A stretch of 64,000 bases of DNA from CAXBMB01 sp052078155 (lineage in GTDB: Bacteria > Pseudomonadota > Alphaproteobacteria > Kiloniellales > DSM-21159), in the NCBI GenBank assembly GCA_052078155.1, contig JBQJBP010000003.1:620001-684000 (forward strand). The letters run 5' to 3'. Shown one piece after another: positions 7,469-15,450 of the stretch; position 1 is the first letter of the stretch; each line of letters starts with the position of its first letter. The position numbers were made by a program, and so were the translations under genes. The notes below the pieces were generated by a model. That model saw nothing but the letters and a program-made list of their open reading frames with translations. It did not search any database and had not been told where the DNA came from.

Positions 7469-8446
7469 TCACTCCACGATTTTCGTGGCTTCCGCCAGGA
7501 TGTCAGCCGGTACGGTGACGCCCATTTTTTCAGCAGAGGTTTTGTTTACGACGGTCTTGAATTTGTCCATCACCTTGTAAGCAATGACAGCATCGATATC
7601 GCCGGGATTTTTCCCGTCCAGCACGTCAGCGGCCATGTTACCGGCCACCCGGCCCACTTCCACATAGTCCAGACCGACAGAGGCCAGAGCGCCTCTTTCA
7701 ACGCCACCGGTTTCGCCGGTGAAGACCGGGGTGTCCGTATCCCAGCCGATCTTCACGATCGCCGGCAAAGCTTCCACAACCGTGGTGTCATTGGGAATGT
7801 AGATGATGTCCACCTTGCCGATCAGCTTGCGGGTGGCCTGGATCACTTCGTTGGTGGTGGGGGCAGGGGATTCAATGATTTCCAGCCCGCGGGTCGCGCC
7901 TTCTTCCTTGATCCAGCCCAGGGTTGCCAGGGCGTTATCCAAACCGGGGTTGTAGACGAAACCGATCTTCTTCATGCCCGGCACAATGCGCATGAACATG
8001 TCCAACTGGGTGCCGATGGGCGCCGCATCAGACACACCGGTGATGTTGCCGCCAGGTTTCTTGTACTGTTTGATCAGCTTGGCTTTGACCGGATCGGTCA
8101 CCGTGGCAAAGACAATGGGAATGTCTTTGGTCGATGAAATCATGGCCTGCGAGGTGGGCGTGGTGATGGGGACAATGATGTCCGGATTGTCACCGACAAA
8201 TTTTTTGGCGATCTGCAGCTGGGTTGGCATGTTGCCGTTGGCGTTCTGATAGTCGACCTCGATGGTCTTGCCTTCAATGTATCCACGGGCTGCCAGCGCT
8301 TCCAGAATGCCCTTTTTCGTATCGGTCAGCGCCGGGACTTCAACGATGGTCGAGATAGACACTTTTTTCATGTCGGCAGCCTGGGCAGACCCCAAAGCCA
8401 GACCGGCCAAAGCCCCGACCAGAGCCAGTTTCATAAACGCACGCAT
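7469..8446 (-). CDS. ABC transporter substrate-binding protein (TrpX/COG2984 type)
   Basis: A 325-residue periplasmic binding protein. An N-terminal Sec signal peptide (MRAFMKLALVGALAGLALG, cleavage after SAQA) has no lipobox cysteine, so the protein is soluble in the periplasm. The mature part shows the family patterns VSISTIVEVPALTDTKKGI, VPITTPTSQAM and GVSDAAP. First gene of the operon that ends with the FAD dehydrogenase. The COG2984 family includes Trp/Tyr-binding TrpX proteins, so an aromatic or heteroaromatic amino acid is the likeliest ligand, but this cannot be read from the sequence. Confidence 0.88.
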   Translation of the reverse strand: MRAFMKLALVGALAGLALGSAQAADMKKVSISTIVEVPALTDTKKGILEALAARGYIEGKTIEVDYQNANGNMPTQLQIAKKFVGDNPDIIVPITTPTSQAMISSTKDIPIVFATVTDPVKAKLIKQYKKPGGNITGVSDAAPIGTQLDMFMRIVPGMKKIGFVYNPGLDNALATLGWIKEEGATRGLEIIESPAPTTNEVIQATRKLIGKVDIIYIPNDTTVVEALPAIVKIGWDTDTPVFTGETGGVERGALASVGLDYVEVGRVAGNMAADVLDGKNPGDIDAVIAYKVMDKFKTVVNKTSAEKMGVTVPADILAEATKIVE

Positions 8447-8500
8447 TTTTATCGTTCTCCCTATTTCTGGACGAAGCCCTGTTACTTCGCATCCCCTGAA

Positions 8501-8572
8501 GAGGGTGATCTGCTCAATTGGAAGCGCTCTGCGCGTCTCCTCTGTCAGAATTCACCCACTAACCTTCTAGAG
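8501..8572 (+). repeat. Dispersed intergenic repeat, half-length copy (R1)
   Basis: A degenerate copy of the left half of the CTAGAG repeat family: GAGGGTGATC, GAAGCGCTCTGCGC, TCACCCACTAACC, ending in TTCTAGAG. It aligns without large gaps to the copies at 56.5 and 58.8 kb. It lies in the 354-bp divergent region between the ABC operon and iclR. The rest of that region (8573-8800) holds the AT-rich iclR promoter area and no gene that I can see. Confidence 0.65.
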
Positions 8573-8800
8573 CGGTTTCTTGAAACGGCCATTGACCGGC
8601 ACATGTTCCAGAAGCGCAGCCCCACCTTTTTCTAAGCAAGTTACAGGGTGATACACCCTTCCACCGCACAGGCAAAGAGCTTCCGGCGTTCAGTTCGGAC
8701 TTTGGCTTGCGATCGGACTTCCCTGCTTTGCACGTTGACAAGGTGAGGATCCGCAGTTTCTTATATTATGAACATTGTGCGCATATAGTGACCATTCCTC

Positions 8801-9628
8801 ATGAACGCTGTCAAGACACAGACCCAGGCCGGTGTCGGCCTTCTGTCAAAAGCCTTTCAGATTCTGGATCTCTTCCAGATCGACAGCCCGACCTGGTCTC
8901 AGGCAGAGCTGGTGCGGGCAACGGACCTGAACCGGTCTACCGTCAATCGCCTGGTGCGCTATCTGGCCAGCAGCGGCTATCTGGTGCAGGTGCAGCCGAC
9001 GGGCCGCTATGGTCTGGGTCTGGCCGCCATCGACCTGGGTCAGCGCGCCAGCGCGTCCTTTGATTTCCGCGCCCTGTGCCAGCCCGTGCTTGAGCGGCTG
9101 TCCAGCCAGATTGATGAAACGATCCTTTTGACCGCCCTGGACCGCAGCAACAACAGCAGTGTCTGCGTGGATCAGATTGAAGGAACCCGGGAAGGTTTGC
9201 GGGTGTTTGAACGCATTGGCGCCACCTTTCCCCTGCACGCCGGAGCCGCCCCAAAGGTGATTCTGGCCCACCTGCCGGCTGAAGAACAAAAAGCTTATCT
9301 GGCTGGCCCTTTAGAGCGTTTTACAGAAAAGACGCTGACCGATCCGGCAGCCCTGAAAAGAGATCTTCACTCCATCGCCGCCCAGGGCTACTGCCAGTCT
9401 TTCGAAGAAACCTACGAAGGTGTGGCCGGGTTGGGCGCCGTGATCCTGGGACCGGGCAACCATCCCCTGGGCAGCATAGCCGTTGCCTTGCCGGTCCAGC
9501 GGGCCAGTTCGGAAACGCTGGGACGCTTTCGTCCTCTCCTGCAGGAGGCGGCCAGATCCATTTCCACCCGTCTGGTCGATCCTTCCCGAACCGCAACATC
9601 TGACGGACAGACAAAGGAGGCGAGCTGA
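8801..9628 (+). CDS. IclR family transcriptional regulator
   Basis: A 275-residue regulator. The N-terminal winged helix (about residues 10-70) shows LLSKAFQILDLF and NRSTVNRLVRYLASSGYLV; the C-terminal IclR effector domain contains LPLHAGAAPKVILAHLP and the GVAGLGAVILG segment. It stands between the divergent ABC-aminotransferase operon and the QOR-CoA-transferase-urocanase operon and overlaps the QOR start by one base (TGATG). It is therefore the probable local regulator of both arms. IclR proteins usually sense a small aromatic or organic acid; the effector here is unknown. Confidence 0.92.
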   Translation: MNAVKTQTQAGVGLLSKAFQILDLFQIDSPTWSQAELVRATDLNRSTVNRLVRYLASSGYLVQVQPTGRYGLGLAAIDLGQRASASFDFRALCQPVLERLSSQIDETILLTALDRSNNSSVCVDQIEGTREGLRVFERIGATFPLHAGAAPKVILAHLPAEEQKAYLAGPLERFTEKTLTDPAALKRDLHSIAAQGYCQSFEETYEGVAGLGAVILGPGNHPLGSIAVALPVQRASSETLGRFRPLLQEAARSISTRLVDPSRTATSDGQTKEAS

Positions 9629-10593
9629 TGCGTAGCTGGATTTCCGGCGAAACGCCCGGGCTGGGGCATCTGACTCAGGGGGAGAGTCCCCGCCCCCAAA
9701 CGGCCCCCGGTCACATGGTGGTCAAGGTAGAAGCCGCCGCCCTGAACTTCTCCGACCTTCTGATGATCGAAGGGCGCTATCAGGTCCGGCCTCCCCGCCC
9801 CTTTATCCCCGGCCAGGAAATCGCCGGGGTGGTTACAGCGGTGGCTGAAGGCAGCCCCTGGTCTGTGGGCGATCGCATTGCCAGCAAAGTCTTCTGGGGC
9901 GGGTTTGCAGAAGAAGTTCAGGTCCGGGAAGACATGGCCATCGGTCTGCCGGACGGTGTGGACTTTGCCGTCGGGGCCGCCCTGCCCGTGGTTTACATGA
10001 CCGCCTTGGTGGCCTTGCGGCATTCTGTGCACGCCGGTCCGGAAGACAACGTGCTGGTGCATGCCGCTGCCGGGGGCGTGGGGCTGGCCGCAGTTGAAAT
10101 CGCTAAAGCTGCCGGGGCGACAGTGATCGCCACGGCAGGCAGTGAGGAAAAGCTGGCCATCGCCCGGGAACACGGGGCCGACTTGACCATCAACTACCGC
10201 AGCCAGACCTGGGTCGATCAGGTCAAAGTTGCCACCGATGGTCTGGGCGCCAGCATCATTCTTGATCCGGTCGGCGGCGACGTGGCGGTGCAGAGCCTGC
10301 GCTGCATTGCCCGACACGGGACCCTGCTGGTGGTGGGCTTTGCCTCTGGAGAGATTGCCCAGCTGCCTTCCAATCGCCTGTTGCTGAAAAGCGCAGCAGC
10401 CAAAGGCGTGCTCTGGAGCCATGACGAAGACGCCCCGCTGATCGCTCGGCTCAACAAAGAGCTCATGGCCTTGCTGGCCGCAGGCAAGATCAACCCGGTG
10501 GTTGACTGCACCTACAGCCTGGATGACCTGCCTCTGGCGCTGGACGACCTGGGGCAGCGGGCATCGGTGGGCAAACTGGTGCTGCGGCTGTGA
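9628..10593 (+). CDS. Zinc-independent quinone oxidoreductase/enoyl reductase (MDR family)
   Basis: A 321-residue medium-chain dehydrogenase/reductase of the NADPH:quinone oxidoreductase (QOR) branch. It has a GroES-like N-terminal half and a Rossmann half with AAAGGVGLAAVEIAKAAGATVIATAGS. The zinc-binding cysteines of alcohol dehydrogenases are absent. Homologues reduce quinones or the alpha,beta-double bond of enones and enoyl-CoAs. It overlaps iclR by 1 nt and the CoA-transferase by 4 nt, so it belongs to one tightly packed operon. Reduction of an unsaturated acid or CoA ester fits the neighbours but is inference. Confidence 0.88.
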   Translation: MRSWISGETPGLGHLTQGESPRPQTAPGHMVVKVEAAALNFSDLLMIEGRYQVRPPRPFIPGQEIAGVVTAVAEGSPWSVGDRIASKVFWGGFAEEVQVREDMAIGLPDGVDFAVGAALPVVYMTALVALRHSVHAGPEDNVLVHAAAGGVGLAAVEIAKAAGATVIATAGSEEKLAIAREHGADLTINYRSQTWVDQVKVATDGLGASIILDPVGGDVAVQSLRCIARHGTLLVVGFASGEIAQLPSNRLLLKSAAAKGVLWSHDEDAPLIARLNKELMALLAAGKINPVVDCTYSLDDLPLALDDLGQRASVGKLVLRL

Positions 10594-11861
10594 CGGACCG
10601 CACAGGCAAAGACGAAAGCAAAGCAAAGACCATGAGCAAAGCAGCCCCGCTGAAAAACATCCGCGTTCTGGACCTGACCCGCGTCATGTCCGGTCCCTTC
10701 TGCACCTCCATGCTGGCGGACCTGGGGGCGGAGATCATCAAGATCGAGCTGCCAGGCAGTGGTGACGAAGCCCGGGCTTTCGGACCTTACCAGGACGGGG
10801 AAAGCACTTACTTCATGCTGCTGAACCGGAACAAGAAGTCCGTGACCGTGGATCTGAAATCTCCGGAAGGTCAGGATATCCTCAAGGCCCTGATCCCCAA
10901 GTGTGATGTTCTTGTTGAGAATTTCAGACCGGGTGTCATGGCCCGTCTGGGCCTGGACGAAGACTCTGTCCGAGCCCTCAATCCCAACATCATCTATGCC
11001 AGCATCTCCGGCTTCGGCCAGGACAGCCCCCTGAAGAACTGGCCGGCCTTTGATCTGGTCATCCAGGCCATGGGCGGCATCATGAGCCTGACGGGCCCCA
11101 AAGGTGGCCCGGCCACGGCAGTGGGAGAGTCCATGGCCGATGTGGCCACAGGCATGTTTGCCGCCTTTGGCATCGTCGCAGCCCTCTTTGACCGTGAACG
11201 CAATGGCGAAGGGCGCACGCTGGACGTCGCCATGCTGGATTCTCTCATGTCCATGCAGCTGACCGGTCTCTCGCGCCAGCTCTATTCCGGGGACACCCCC
11301 ACGCCCGTGGGCAACCGCCATCCGGTAACCTATCCCGTCGATTCCTTCCCGACCCGCGATGGCGACATTGTCATGGTCTGTTTCTCGCAAGGCGCCTTTG
11401 CGGCCCTTTGTGAGCTGATGGGTCAGCCCGATCTGGCGCAGGACCCGCGCTTTCAGACCAATGATAACCGCAACACCCATGAAGAAGAGCTGCGGGCTTT
11501 GATTGCCAACTGGACAGCCAGCCTCACTCAGGACGAAGCCATCGGAAAACTGCAGAAGGCCCGCATACCGGCCGGTCCTGTATGGACCCTGAAGCAACTA
11601 AGCGAGTCCGAGCATGTTCAGGCCCGCAACATGATCCAGCCGGGTCAGCACAGCCGCTTTGGCTCAGTTCCTCTGGTGCCGCAGCCTGTCAAGTTCACCG
11701 GCCCGGGGTCGAACCAGGAAGCCGATCAGAAAGTTTCCCAGGACCCCGCTCCACCGCCCCATGTCCCTCTGCTGGGGGAAGACACGGATGACGTCCTGAC
11801 CCGCCTGCTTGATATGGACGACAGCTCGCTGGCCGACCTGCGCCAGAAAAAGATCCTCTGA
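10590..11861 (+). CDS. Class III CoA-transferase (CaiB/BaiF family)
   Basis: A 423-residue CoA-transferase that moves CoA between carboxylic acids. The family features are NIRVLDLTRVMSGPFC near the N-terminus, KVE-like IIKIELPG, NRNKKSVTVDLKSPEG, and the catalytic aspartate in GESMADVATGMFAAFG. The GTG at 10590 overlaps the QOR stop (GTGA); an ATG at 10632 would remove 14 poorly conserved residues and is equally possible. CaiB-family members include phenyllactate CoA-transferase, which is relevant beside a urocanase. Confidence 0.9.
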   Translation: MTDRTGKDESKAKTMSKAAPLKNIRVLDLTRVMSGPFCTSMLADLGAEIIKIELPGSGDEARAFGPYQDGESTYFMLLNRNKKSVTVDLKSPEGQDILKALIPKCDVLVENFRPGVMARLGLDEDSVRALNPNIIYASISGFGQDSPLKNWPAFDLVIQAMGGIMSLTGPKGGPATAVGESMADVATGMFAAFGIVAALFDRERNGEGRTLDVAMLDSLMSMQLTGLSRQLYSGDTPTPVGNRHPVTYPVDSFPTRDGDIVMVCFSQGAFAALCELMGQPDLAQDPRFQTNDNRNTHEEELRALIANWTASLTQDEAIGKLQKARIPAGPVWTLKQLSESEHVQARNMIQPGQHSRFGSVPLVPQPVKFTGPGSNQEADQKVSQDPAPPPHVPLLGEDTDDVLTRLLDMDDSSLADLRQKKIL

Positions 11862-11875
11862 GGAAAGTTCCCGCT

Positions 11876-13546
11876 ATGACCGACAGACTGCTCAACACCC
11901 GCGTCGTCCGTGCCCCGCGCGGCACCGCCCTCACCACCAAAAGCTGGCAAACCGAAGCCCCTTTGCGGCTGTTGATGAACAACCTGGACCCAGAGGTGGC
12001 AGAAAGGCCGGAAGAGCTGGTGGTTTATGGCGGCATAGGCCGGGCGGCCCGCAACTGGGAGGCCTTTGATGCCATCGTGTCGAAGCTGCGGGAACTGGAA
12101 GAAGACGAAACCCTGCTGGTCCAGTCAGGCAAGCCCGTGGGTGTTCTGAAAACCCACGACCGCGCGCCACGTGTGCTGATCGCCAATGGCAACCTGGTGC
12201 CCAAGTGGGCCACCTGGGAAAAATTCAACGAACTGGATCGGCTGGGCCTGACCATGTACGGCCAGATGACGGCCGGTTCCTGGCTCTACATAGGCAGTCA
12301 GGGCATCGTACAGGGCACCTATGAGACCTTTTCTGAAATCGGCCGGCAGCACTTTGGCGGACAGACAGCCGGACGCCTGGTGGTCACCGGCGGGCTGGGG
12401 GGCATGGGCGGCGCCCAGCCTCTGGCTGCCACCATGGCCGGGTTCAATGCTCTGGTGGTGGAGTGCCAGCCCGGCAAGATCGATTTCCGTCTGCGCTCTG
12501 GCTATCTGGACAGCAAGGCCGAAGATCTGGACAGCGCCCTTGCCATGATCGAAAGCGCCAGGCGTTCCGGAAAGACTCTTTCCGTTGGACTGCTAGGCAA
12601 CGTGGTGGATGTGCTGGCAGACCTGCAGCGCCGCGGCCTGGTCCCCGATGTGGTGACCGACCAGACTTCCGCCCATGACCCCGTCTACGGCTACCTTCCC
12701 GCAGGCTGGAGCGTGGCCGAATGGGAAAGCCGCCAGGAAAGTGATCCCGCCCGGGTCAGTGAAGAAGCCAAGCAGACCATGGCCAGCCACGTAGATCTGA
12801 TGCTGGGCTTCAAGGAACAGGGCTCCATTGTCCTTGAGTATGGCAACAACCTGCGCGCCATGGCCCAGGAGGCAGGGAACAGCCAGGCTTTTGAGTTCCC
12901 GGGCTTCGTCGAAGCCTATGTCCGGCCACTCTTTTGCCGGGGCAAGGGTCCCTTCCGCTGGGTGGCGCTGTCCGGTGATCCGGAGGACATCTACAAGACC
13001 GATGCCAAGGTGCGGGAACTGATGCCCGATGACGCCTTTCTGCACACCTGGCTGGACAAGGCCCGCAAGCACGTGAAATTCCAGGGCCTGCCGTCCCGCA
13101 TCTGCTGGGTGGGTCTGGGGGATCGGGACCGTCTGGGGCTGGCCTTCAACGAAATGGTGCGCAGCGGCGAACTGAGCGCGCCCATCGTCATCGGGCGCGA
13201 CCATATGGATTCCGGGTCAGTCGCCAGCCCCAACCGGGAAACCGAAGGCATGAAGGATGGCTCGGACGCCATTTCCGACTGGCCCATTCTCAACGCCCTG
13301 CTGAATGCCGCCAACGGAGCGACCTGGGTTTCCTTCCACCATGGTGGCGGCATGGGCATGGGCTACTCCCAGCACGCCGGCATCGCCTTGCTGGCTGATG
13401 GTTCGGAACGGGCCGATGAGATGATCGCCCGCACCCTTTGGAACGACCCGGCCAGCGGGGTGCTGCGCCACGCCGATGCAGGCTACGAAAGCGCCATCGA
13501 CTGTGCCCGTCAGAATCAGCTCGACCTGCCCATGTTGAAGGACTGA
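11876..13546 (+). CDS. hutU: Urocanate hydratase (urocanase)
   Basis: A 556-residue enzyme, the normal urocanase length, which uses tightly bound NAD+ to turn urocanate into imidazolonepropionate. Near-universal urocanase blocks are present: LMNNLDPEVAE, YIGSQGIVQGTYETF, the NAD loop GGLGGMGGAQPLAATMAG, the cysteine-containing PLFCRGKGPFRW, and SGDPEDIYKTDAKV. It follows the CoA-transferase by 14 nt in the same operon. No hutH, hutI, hutG or hutC lies in the window, so its substrate comes from elsewhere or by another route. Confidence 0.95.
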   Translation: MTDRLLNTRVVRAPRGTALTTKSWQTEAPLRLLMNNLDPEVAERPEELVVYGGIGRAARNWEAFDAIVSKLRELEEDETLLVQSGKPVGVLKTHDRAPRVLIANGNLVPKWATWEKFNELDRLGLTMYGQMTAGSWLYIGSQGIVQGTYETFSEIGRQHFGGQTAGRLVVTGGLGGMGGAQPLAATMAGFNALVVECQPGKIDFRLRSGYLDSKAEDLDSALAMIESARRSGKTLSVGLLGNVVDVLADLQRRGLVPDVVTDQTSAHDPVYGYLPAGWSVAEWESRQESDPARVSEEAKQTMASHVDLMLGFKEQGSIVLEYGNNLRAMAQEAGNSQAFEFPGFVEAYVRPLFCRGKGPFRWVALSGDPEDIYKTDAKVRELMPDDAFLHTWLDKARKHVKFQGLPSRICWVGLGDRDRLGLAFNEMVRSGELSAPIVIGRDHMDSGSVASPNRETEGMKDGSDAISDWPILNALLNAANGATWVSFHHGGGMGMGYSQHAGIALLADGSERADEMIARTLWNDPASGVLRHADAGYESAIDCARQNQLDLPMLKD

Positions 13547-13642
13547 GGTTCAGGGTTGCAGGAAGAACAGAGGTCATAAGAAGGAATAAGAGGTGAACTC
13601 AGTGGCCTTCCCTTCCATCGCAGCTGCAGCAGGAGAGTGACT

Positions 13643-14257
13643 GTGAAAATTGCCATCGTAACCCTGGAAGCTTTCAACGAACTGGACAGCTTCGTGGCGT
13701 CCGCCATTCTCAACCGGGTCCCTCACCCGGGCTGGACTGCGCAGATCTGCGGCCCCGGTCCTCAGGTTACCTCCATGAATGGCGTTCGCATCGCTGTGCA
13801 GCAGCCGCTGTCCTTTGCCAATGAAGCCGACGTGGTGCTGTTCGGCAGCGGCATGAAGACCGCCGACTATGCCAGCGATCCGGAGTTCTTGAAGCAGTTT
13901 TCTCTGGATCCGCACCGCCAGTTGATTGGCGCGCAATGCTCCGGCGGTCTGTTCTTACAGAAACTGGGGTTCACCAATCAGATCATCTCCACCGACACCA
14001 TGACGGCACCGCGTTTGTCTGAGGCGGGACTGACGATCAGCCAGGAACCGCTGCATGTGGAAGGAAACGTGGCATCTGCAGGCGGGTGCCTGGCGTCTCA
14101 CTATCTGGCCGCCTGGGTGATTGCCATGAAGACAGACTGGGAAACGGCAGAGAAGATCATTCATTACGTCGCCCCCGTGGGCCAGAAGGATGACTTTGCC
14201 GCCCGGGCCAAAGCTGTTGTGCTGCCGTTACTGGCTGACAGCAAGAAGGTGGCCTGA
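13643..14257 (+). CDS. DJ-1/PfpI (class I glutamine amidotransferase-like) protein
   Basis: A 204-residue DJ-1/ThiJ/PfpI superfamily protein. The nucleophile elbow GAQCSGGLFLQ puts the conserved cysteine at residue 99, and an early acidic residue (LEAFNELDSF) lies in the position seen in isonitrile-hydratase and amidase-like members. The GTG at 13643 is chosen because AGGAG at 13631-13635 is 7 nt upstream; the GTG at 13637 would be too close. It is codirectional with hutU after a 96-nt gap. Function not determinable; hydrolysis or hydration of a small molecule is typical. Confidence 0.82.
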   Translation: MKIAIVTLEAFNELDSFVASAILNRVPHPGWTAQICGPGPQVTSMNGVRIAVQQPLSFANEADVVLFGSGMKTADYASDPEFLKQFSLDPHRQLIGAQCSGGLFLQKLGFTNQIISTDTMTAPRLSEAGLTISQEPLHVEGNVASAGGCLASHYLAAWVIAMKTDWETAEKIIHYVAPVGQKDDFAARAKAVVLPLLADSKKVA

Positions 14258-14295
14258 AACCGTTCAGAGGAATTGATCTGCTAAAGGGGAAGAAC

Positions 14296-14589
14296 ATGCC
14301 GACTTACATCGTCTCTCGCGTCACCATCAAGGACAGCGAGAAAATGCAGGGCTACATGGCTGAAGCACCGGAAACCGTGGCAGCCTATGGCGGCAGGTAT
14401 CTGGCGCGCACGCCCGACATCAAGGTGCTGGAAGGCCAAGCCGACTACAATCGCATGGTCGTGCTGGAATTCCCCAACGAGGAACAGGCGCTGGCCTGGT
14501 ACAATTCGGAAGAATACCGCGACCTGCGGGAAACCCGCTGGGCTGCGGCTGACGCTCATATTGTGGTGCTGCCCGGTGAAATGGTCTGA
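14296..14589 (+). CDS. DUF1330 family protein
   Basis: A 97-residue protein of the DUF1330 ferredoxin-like fold family (dimeric alpha-beta barrel). It starts MPTYIVSRVTIKD and shows the family patterns YMAEAPETVAAYGGRYLAR, VVLEFPNEEQALAWYNSEEYRDLR. AAGGGGAAG lies just before the ATG. Last gene of the QOR-CoA-transferase-urocanase operon. A second family member is at 39923-40213. No catalytic function is established for the family. Confidence 0.88.
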   Translation: MPTYIVSRVTIKDSEKMQGYMAEAPETVAAYGGRYLARTPDIKVLEGQADYNRMVVLEFPNEEQALAWYNSEEYRDLRETRWAAADAHIVVLPGEMV

Positions 14590-14637
14590 CAAAAAGGGCA
14601 AGTAGCCAGACCCTGACCGGTCCGGATGAAAGCGCGA

Positions 14638-14669
14638 TGCTCAGAACAGCCTGTGCTCAGAACAGCCTG
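14638..14669. repeat. 16-bp tandem duplication with dyad symmetry
   Basis: TGCTCAGAACAGCCTG occurs twice in a row (14638-14653, 14654-14669). The second copy runs into GAACA-GCCTG-TGTTC (14660-14674), a perfect inverted repeat. It lies between two convergent genes. It could be a transcription end signal, a protein site, or chance slippage. Confidence 0.5.
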
Positions 14670-14677
14670 TGTTCTCT

Positions 14678-15418
14678 TTACACCGAAAAAAGTCGACCGG
14701 GCCCGCGCGGGTTTTTGTCCCCGGCCAGCCGCAGAAGATGCCAGGCCAATGCCGAATTGCTGGAGATCACCGGCTTACCCAGGATGTCTTCTGCTTCTGC
14801 CAGAATACCAAAGGTCTGCAGGTTGGTGCAGGAGGCAAAGAGCGCGTCACAGTCACTGTTGCGCCCGATGTCCAGCAGAGCCTCCAGTGTGGAGGTTTCT
14901 GAAATCCGGGAGACGACCTCTTCCTGCTCCTGCTCAAAAGATCCGAAGGCAGAAATCTCAAAACCGTTTTTCTCAAGCAAGGCCCGCATGGCCTGGGAGA
15001 CTTCCGGCAGATAGGGCGTCAGGAAGCCCAGCTTTTTTGCGCCCACGGCCCGACAGCCTGCCATGACCGCCGTGATGGGGTCGGTCACAGCCACCTGGGG
15101 ATGAGTCTGGCGCACCTTTTGTGCCACCACCTCCTGACCAATGACGGTTGCTCCGGAGGTGCAGGCATATCCGATAGCATCAAAAGGCTGAGTGACCGGC
15201 AAGAGGCTGGCGGTGAAGGGCAGATCCTCTGCCATCTGGGCCAGAGTTTCCTTGGTGACGACCGGGTGGCTGGGAATACGGGCGTGATAGAGCGCAATGT
15301 CCGGATCCCCGAAGATCTGCCTAAGCTCATTCTCCAGTGTTTCGTCAGATTGCAGAACGATCAGGCCAAGAGTGACCTTCCGGCTGTCTTCTTTATCCAG
15401 TTTAAAGGGCAATCCCAT
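14678..15418 (-). CDS. Asp/Glu racemase-fold protein (maleate isomerase/arylmalonate decarboxylase/EutA type)
   Basis: A 246-residue member of the Asp/Glu/hydantoin racemase superfamily. The two catalytic cysteines are visible in YACTSGA (Cys86) and FASCTNLQT (Cys197), in the positions used by maleate cis-trans isomerase and the ectoine-utilisation protein EutA. It lies 32 nt downstream of an M24 peptidase, an arrangement resembling the eutA-doeA/eutD pair. The rest of an ectoine pathway (eutB, eutC, doeB, doeC) is absent here. The exact substrate is open. Confidence 0.8.
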   Translation of the reverse strand: MGLPFKLDKEDSRKVTLGLIVLQSDETLENELRQIFGDPDIALYHARIPSHPVVTKETLAQMAEDLPFTASLLPVTQPFDAIGYACTSGATVIGQEVVAQKVRQTHPQVAVTDPITAVMAGCRAVGAKKLGFLTPYLPEVSQAMRALLEKNGFEISAFGSFEQEQEEVVSRISETSTLEALLDIGRNSDCDALFASCTNLQTFGILAEAEDILGKPVISSNSALAWHLLRLAGDKNPRGPGRLFSV

Positions 15419-15450
15419 GGGGTCGCTCTCTCCCTTCAGCCATCAGGCCA

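Noticed and set aside
8567..8637. Second half of repeat R1 (CTAGAGCGGTTTC ... TTTCTAAG)
   Set aside because: Starts and ends look similar, but the interior does not align with the right half of the full copies.
8764..8786. IclR operator with TATG/CATA arms before the iclR start
   Set aside because: Arms are only four bases and such matches are expected by chance in AT-rich promoter DNA.
10512..11597. Long antisense frame (361 codons) over the CoA-transferase gene
   Set aside because: Shadow of a strongly conserved plus-strand gene; its translation is rich in Gly/His/Gln with no family motif.
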